DNA of 27,248 bases from Fen-1362 sp964597035 (GTDB lineage Bacteria > Planctomycetota > Phycisphaerae > Sedimentisphaerales > Anaerobacaceae). The stretch lies in the NCBI GenBank assembly GCA_964597035.1, contig CAZQWM010000031.1, positions 1 to 27,248 on the forward strand, written 5' to 3'. Shown piece by piece: positions 24,045 to 27,248 of the stretch. Position 1 is the stretch's first letter. The number at the start of each line of letters is the position of its first letter. The notes beneath the pieces were generated by a model. That model was not told the DNA's origin. It worked only from the letters and a program-made list of their open reading frames with translations, and ran no database searches. The position numbers and the translations under genes are program-made.

Positions 24045-25166
24045 TTGAAAATGGTAGTTGCAATGGATTCGTTCAAATCGAGCATCAGCGCAGTGGGTGC
24101 CTGTAAGATTGTTCAGGATACCCTGCAATTGATTTATCCCGACCTTAACATTATCAGTATCCCAATGGCTGACGGCGGGGAAGGAACGGCAGAGGCACTG
24201 ATGGCAGCGCGCCCAAGTCAATGGGTTGACAAACGAGTTACAGGCCCGTTGCCGCAAATGCAGGTCAACACCGGATTCGCGTTTTTCCCGGATACGAAGG
24301 TTGCTTTGGTGGAAATGGCGAAGGCAAGCGGCCTGGAATTGCTGAGCCCGGAACAAACCAATCCCCTTAAAACGACTACCTTTGGGACAGGCCAGCTCAT
24401 TAGGGCGGCCGCGAATTGTGGTGCAGACAGGATTTTATTAGCGGTTGGCGGAAGCGCAACCGTCGATGGCGGGGTCGGAGCGGCCCAGGCCCTCGGCTGG
24501 AAGTTTTTGGATTCGGCCGGTAAGGAAATTGGTTTGGGCGGCGGGCAGTTAGAACACATTGCTCAAATAATCAGGCCCGACGGGCTGAATTTGCCGGAGA
24601 TTGAAGTCCTGTGCGACGTTGATAACCAGCTTGTCGGCGAAAACGGGGCCGCTAAGGTATTTGGCCCGCAAAAGGGTGCTACCCCTGAAATGGTCGAACG
24701 CCTCGAAGCCGGCTTAAAGCACCTTGCCGAGATTGTAAAATTCCAATTAGGAAAACAAATTGACCAAATCCCCGGCGGCGGAGCGGCTGGAGGATTATCA
24801 GCAGGAGCACTGGCCTTTATGGACGCGAAGTTAGTCAGCGGGATTGAGACGATTATACGCGAAAGCAGCTTAGCCGAAGAACTCCAAGACGCCGACTGGG
24901 TCATTACAGGTGAAGGTCGATTCGATTCGCAATCCCTGCGGGGTAAAGTCGTATCCGGGATTACGAAAGCCGCCAAACAAAACCGGGCAAAGGTCGTAGT
25001 AATCGCCGGAAGAGTCACGCTATCTAACAAGGAGTCGCGGGATTTCGGAATTACAGATGCGATAGCTCTCTCCGACGAAACAACAGACCTTGCCTATGCC
25101 ATTGCCAACGCCAGGAGTTTATTAGCCGATGCGGCAAGGAAATTTGCGCTAACAAATCTCAGATAG
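24045..25166 (+). CDS. Glycerate 2-kinase (GlxK/GarK family)
   Basis: 373 residues if read from the TTG at 24045, which gives MKMVVAMDSFKSS, aligned with the family's usual MKIVIAPDSFKGS; AGGA lies nine bases upstream. An ATG at 24051 is the alternative. The enzyme phosphorylates glycerate, feeding lower glycolysis from glyoxylate, sugar acids or serine breakdown. Family motifs are PMADGGEGTAEAL, FGTGQLI, LAVGGSATVDGGVGAAQALG, FGPQKGAT, GGGAAGGLSAG and WVITGEGRFDSQSLRGKV. The length is normal for the family. It has its own candidate promoter and lies between the tRNA gene and the transketolase genes. Confidence 0.94.
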   Translation: MKMVVAMDSFKSSISAVGACKIVQDTLQLIYPDLNIISIPMADGGEGTAEALMAARPSQWVDKRVTGPLPQMQVNTGFAFFPDTKVALVEMAKASGLELLSPEQTNPLKTTTFGTGQLIRAAANCGADRILLAVGGSATVDGGVGAAQALGWKFLDSAGKEIGLGGGQLEHIAQIIRPDGLNLPEIEVLCDVDNQLVGENGAAKVFGPQKGATPEMVERLEAGLKHLAEIVKFQLGKQIDQIPGGGAAGGLSAGALAFMDAKLVSGIETIIRESSLAEELQDADWVITGEGRFDSQSLRGKVVSGITKAAKQNRAKVVVIAGRVTLSNKESRDFGITDAIALSDETTDLAYAIANARSLLADAARKFALTNLR

Positions 25167-25211
25167 CAATCTGTCAATTCATATAAAGCCCCCATAAACC
25201 CAAAAGCTTCA

Positions 25212-25240
25212 TTGCGTAACGCGGCGGTTTTTGTTAATAT
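25212..25240 (+). promoter_or_regulatory. Candidate promoter for the transketolase operon
   Basis: TTGCGT (25212-25217), a 17-bp spacer, then TAATAT (25235-25240) with an extended TG (TGTTAATAT). Both hexamers are moderate matches. It would produce a leader of about 145 bases that carries the heptamer array and the hairpin described next. Confidence 0.35.
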
Positions 25241-25249
25241 TCGGCGCAC

Positions 25250-25312
25250 AGCATTCAGCGTGGAGCGAACAGCGGACAGTTAAGACCAAAGACGCAGGAC
25301 ACAAGACGGACA
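25250..25312 (+). repeat. Heptamer-phased degenerate tandem repeat
   Basis: Nine 7-base units in register: agcattc, agcgtgg, agcgaac, agcggac, agttaag, accaaag, acgcagg, acacaag, acggaca. The first four share AGC at the start and the rest begin with A, most with AC. The stretch is noncoding and lies in the leader before the transketolase genes. Confidence 0.55.
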
Positions 25313-25320
25313 AAACAAGC

Positions 25321-25356
25321 CCCCCGCTGCTGTCTATCGACAGCAAGGCGCGGGGG
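25321..25356 (+). promoter_or_regulatory. Strong GC-rich hairpin in the transketolase leader
   Basis: CCCCCGC (25321-25327) pairs with GCGGGGG (25350-25356). Directly inside, TGCTGTC (25328-25334) pairs with GACAGCA (25339-25345) around a TATC loop. A 4-base bulge (AGGC) lies on the 3' side. The result is 14 base pairs. There is no T-run after it, so it does not look like an intrinsic terminator; it ends 35 bases before the start codon. Confidence 0.6.
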
Positions 25357-25391
25357 CAAACGATGGACGAAACTCGTTTGGAAAGGCGGTT

Positions 25392-26219
25392 ATGGCGATA
25401 TCCGCGGATAAGATAGCAGAGCTGGAAAAAATAGCGAAGAAGCTGCGTTACGATATCGTAATGATGATTGGAGCGGGCAAGCCCGGGCATCTGGGCGGGT
25501 CGTGCTCAATCGCCGATATCGTCGCGGTGCTTTATTTTCACAAGATGCGGCATAATCCCGATAATCCCAAATTTCCCGACAGGGACCGATTGTTGCTAAG
25601 CAAAGGCCACGCCGCTTTGGCGCAATACGCGGCACTGGCGGAATGCGGGTATTTCCCGAAAAAAGAATTAGCCACCTTAAAGGAACTTGGCACGATACTC
25701 CAGGGCCATCCTGAGATGTTAAGAACAGCGGGTATCGAGGCATACACCGGCTCACTTGGTCAGGGGCTTAGCGTCGGTTGCGGAATGGCGATGGCGGGAA
25801 AAATTGATAAAAAGGATTACAAGGTTTACTGCATAGTGGGAGACGGCGAGATTGCCGAGGGCCAGATATGGGAGGCCTCGATGACGGCGGCTTTTTATAA
25901 GCTGGACAACCTTGTGGCCATTTTTGATAAAAACGGCATCCAAGCAACCGGCCCCGTTGTCGAGCGCTACGATACCAATCCACACCCTGAAAAATGGAAG
26001 GCATTTGGCTGGCACGTAATTGAAATCGACGGCCATAACATTAAGCAGATAGTCGATGCGCTGGACGAGGCCGATAAAGTCAAGGGCAAGCCGGTGATGG
26101 TCGTCGCTAATACAGTTAAAGGCAAGGGAGTGCCTTTCGCCGAAGGCAAGGCGGAGTTTCACCACGGAATAATGACGCAGGAGCAGTATGAAACGGCACG
26201 CCGGCTGTTTGAGGATTGA
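25392..26219 (+). CDS. Transketolase, N-terminal (TPP-binding) subunit
   Basis: 275 residues, the usual size of a split transketolase N subunit. The start ATG at 25392 has GGCGG upstream. It carries the thiamine diphosphate motif GDGEIAEGQIWEA (GDG at 150-152) ending at Asn181 in FDKNGIQATG, plus GKPGHLGGSCS, LLLSKGHAALAQYA and AYTGSLGQGLSVGCGMA. With the C-terminal subunit encoded 12 bp downstream it forms the two-carbon ketol transfer enzyme of the pentose phosphate pathway. Split enzymes of this kind are often in sugar-catabolic operons and may act on particular ketoses. Confidence 0.95.
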   Translation: MAISADKIAELEKIAKKLRYDIVMMIGAGKPGHLGGSCSIADIVAVLYFHKMRHNPDNPKFPDRDRLLLSKGHAALAQYAALAECGYFPKKELATLKELGTILQGHPEMLRTAGIEAYTGSLGQGLSVGCGMAMAGKIDKKDYKVYCIVGDGEIAEGQIWEASMTAAFYKLDNLVAIFDKNGIQATGPVVERYDTNPHPEKWKAFGWHVIEIDGHNIKQIVDALDEADKVKGKPVMVVANTVKGKGVPFAEGKAEFHHGIMTQEQYETARRLFED

Positions 26220-26231
26220 GGGTAAGCTTGA

Positions 26232-27161
26232 ATGAATATGCAAAATTGCAGAACCGTTTATGGTGAAACCTTAGTGGAATTAGGCAGGGAAAATGAGCGA
26301 ATCGTGGTATTGGAAGCCGACCTGAGCAAAAGCACAATGACGCGTTTTTTCGAGCACGAGTTCCCGGGACGTTTCTTCGAGATGGGTATCGGTGAGCAGA
26401 ATATGGTCTCCGTCGCAGCCGGTTTGGCGCTGTGCGGGAAAATTGCGTTTGTAAACTCTTTCGCCGTCTTCGCCGCAGGAAGGCCTTATGACCAGATTCG
26501 CGTCAGCGTTTGTATCGGCCGGCTAAACGTGAAAATTGTCGGTTCAAGCTGTGGGATTTCAGATTTCGGCGACGGCGCAACTCATCAGGGCATTGAAGAT
26601 ATTGCCATTATGCGGGCGATACCAAATATGACCGTCCTGTCTCCCGTTGACGGCATAGAGACAAGAAAAATGGTAAGAGCGGCTGTCGAGCACGATGGCC
26701 CCGTATATATTCGCATCCTTCGCAACGAAGTGCCGGATGTTTCCGATGAAAATCAGGAATTCAAAATCGGCAGGCCAACCGTGATACGGCAGGGAACGGA
26801 CGTCACAATCTTCGCCCACGGCTATATGGTCTATAAATCGCTCAAGGCCGCGGAGACCCTCGAAAAACAAGGCATATCCCCGCGGATTGTCAATGTCAGC
26901 ACTTTGAAACCGATTGACGAAGAAACAATTAAAAAGCTGGCCGATGGAGTAAAAGGAGTTGTAACGGTCGAGGAGCATACAATAATCGGCGGACTCGCAA
27001 GCATTATCGCTTTTGCGTTAAGAGGCACGGCCACACCGATAGAACCAGTCGCGATACAGGATTGCTTCGGCCAGTCGGCGCTTAGCTATGAAAAGCTGCT
27101 GACCCATTATGGCCTTACGGATACCGCGGTTGTCAATGCGGTCCAAAAAGTTTTAGCATAG
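26232..27161 (+). CDS. Transketolase, C-terminal subunit
   Basis: 309 residues, normal for the C subunit. It contains the pyrimidine-binding domain with the cofactor-activating Glu55 in MGIGEQNMVSVAAGLA, SFAVFAAGRPYDQIR, GDGATHQGIEDIA and LSPVDGIETRKM, and a C-terminal transketolase domain (VTIFAHGYMVYKSL, RIVNVSTLKPIDEETI, GVVTVEEHTIIGGL). Pairing with the adjacent N subunit is expected for activity. It ends 16 bp before the next gene, so the operon continues past the window. Confidence 0.95.
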   Translation: MNMQNCRTVYGETLVELGRENERIVVLEADLSKSTMTRFFEHEFPGRFFEMGIGEQNMVSVAAGLALCGKIAFVNSFAVFAAGRPYDQIRVSVCIGRLNVKIVGSSCGISDFGDGATHQGIEDIAIMRAIPNMTVLSPVDGIETRKMVRAAVEHDGPVYIRILRNEVPDVSDENQEFKIGRPTVIRQGTDVTIFAHGYMVYKSLKAAETLEKQGISPRIVNVSTLKPIDEETIKKLADGVKGVVTVEEHTIIGGLASIIAFALRGTATPIEPVAIQDCFGQSALSYEKLLTHYGLTDTAVVNAVQKVLA

Positions 27162-27177
27162 CCCGATACAAGCATCT

Positions 27178-27248
27178 ATGAAAACAATGAAAGCAGTAGT
27201 CAAATATGATAACGTCGCCAATGCGACCCAACTGCGGGAAGTGCCGGT
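27178..27248 (+). CDS. Zinc-type alcohol/polyol dehydrogenase, 3' truncated by window
   Basis: Only 23 complete codons are present: MKTMKAVVKYDNVANATQLR followed by EVP. The pattern (M)KAVVKY...L-R-E-V-P is the typical beginning of medium-chain zinc alcohol dehydrogenases such as sorbitol, L-threonine or galactitol dehydrogenases. There is a second in-frame ATG at 27187. No Shine-Dalgarno is clear. Position after a split transketolase suggests a polyol or sugar dehydrogenase feeding ketoses into the pathway. The assignment rests on very little sequence. Confidence 0.55.
   Translation, partial: MKTMKAVVKYDNVANATQLREVP

Noticed and set aside
25321..25356. Hairpin as an intrinsic terminator of the glycerate kinase transcript
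   Set aside because: No T-run follows the stem (the next bases are CAAACG), and it is 155 bases past the stop codon and close to the next start codon.
25231..25416. 61-residue open frame in the transketolase leader
   Set aside because: It begins at TTG within the candidate -10, runs through the heptamer array and the hairpin and overlaps the transketolase start; the peptide resembles no protein and its periodicity comes from the DNA repeat.

Overview
The window looks like a chromosomal segment of a Planctomycetota bacterium, most likely class Phycisphaerae (Sedimentisphaerales-like). This rests on protein style, not on a marker gene: a prepilin-type protein with a C-terminal xxDGxV element, a dockerin-like LAFIASHWL repeat at the end of a secreted protein, a GLUG-repeat surface protein, a GH10-like protein with a separate N-terminal domain, and a small family I associate with planctomycetes. 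The envelope is Gram-negative in type (Kdo transferase, several lipoproteins, LolA-like protein). No phage, transposase, plasmid or CRISPR feature was found. Coding is dense and convergent pairs are separated by only a few bases.

Region 1 (1-8935, + strand) is a Bat (Bacteroides aerotolerance-type) operon: DUF58 protein (cut by the window start), a membrane TPR/SurA-like protein, a first BatD-like lipoprotein, BatA, BatB, BatC, BatD and BatE. Genes overlap or nearly touch. The MoxR ATPase normally heading such operons is probably just outside. Two accessory genes sit between the DUF58 gene and batA, and one of them looks like a SurA/PrsA foldase without its catalytic parvulin domain.

Region 2 (8961-12158, - strand) holds glmS, a prepilin-type protein and a coiled-coil lipoprotein in one direction, behind a recognisable promoter. 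Divergent from it, hisH and hisF (12375-13747, +) encode imidazole glycerol phosphate synthase.

Region 3 (13756-16149, -) is a large secreted GLUG-repeat protein. It is divergent from a five-gene + strand cluster (16450-20666): a GH10-like protein whose two catalytic glutamates appear to be replaced, a ComEA-like helix-hairpin-helix membrane protein, an uncharacterised 162-residue protein, a LolA-like lipoprotein and a stand-alone homocysteine S-methyltransferase. The last gene ends tail-to-tail, sharing stop-codon bases, with waaA.

Region 4 (20663-23698, -) is a secreted protein with two aspartic-protease DTGA motifs and a dockerin-like tail, followed by waaA (Kdo transferase), which carries an in-frame 9-nt-phased repeat.

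Region 5 (23849-27248, +) has tRNA-Arg(CCG), a glycerate kinase with its own promoter and a likely TTG start, a leader containing a heptamer-phased repeat and a strong hairpin, a split transketolase (N and C subunits), and the first codons of a zinc-type polyol/alcohol dehydrogenase. This last group reads as the start of a sugar or polyol catabolic operon.

All functional calls are from reading motifs by eye; no database search or structure prediction was possible.
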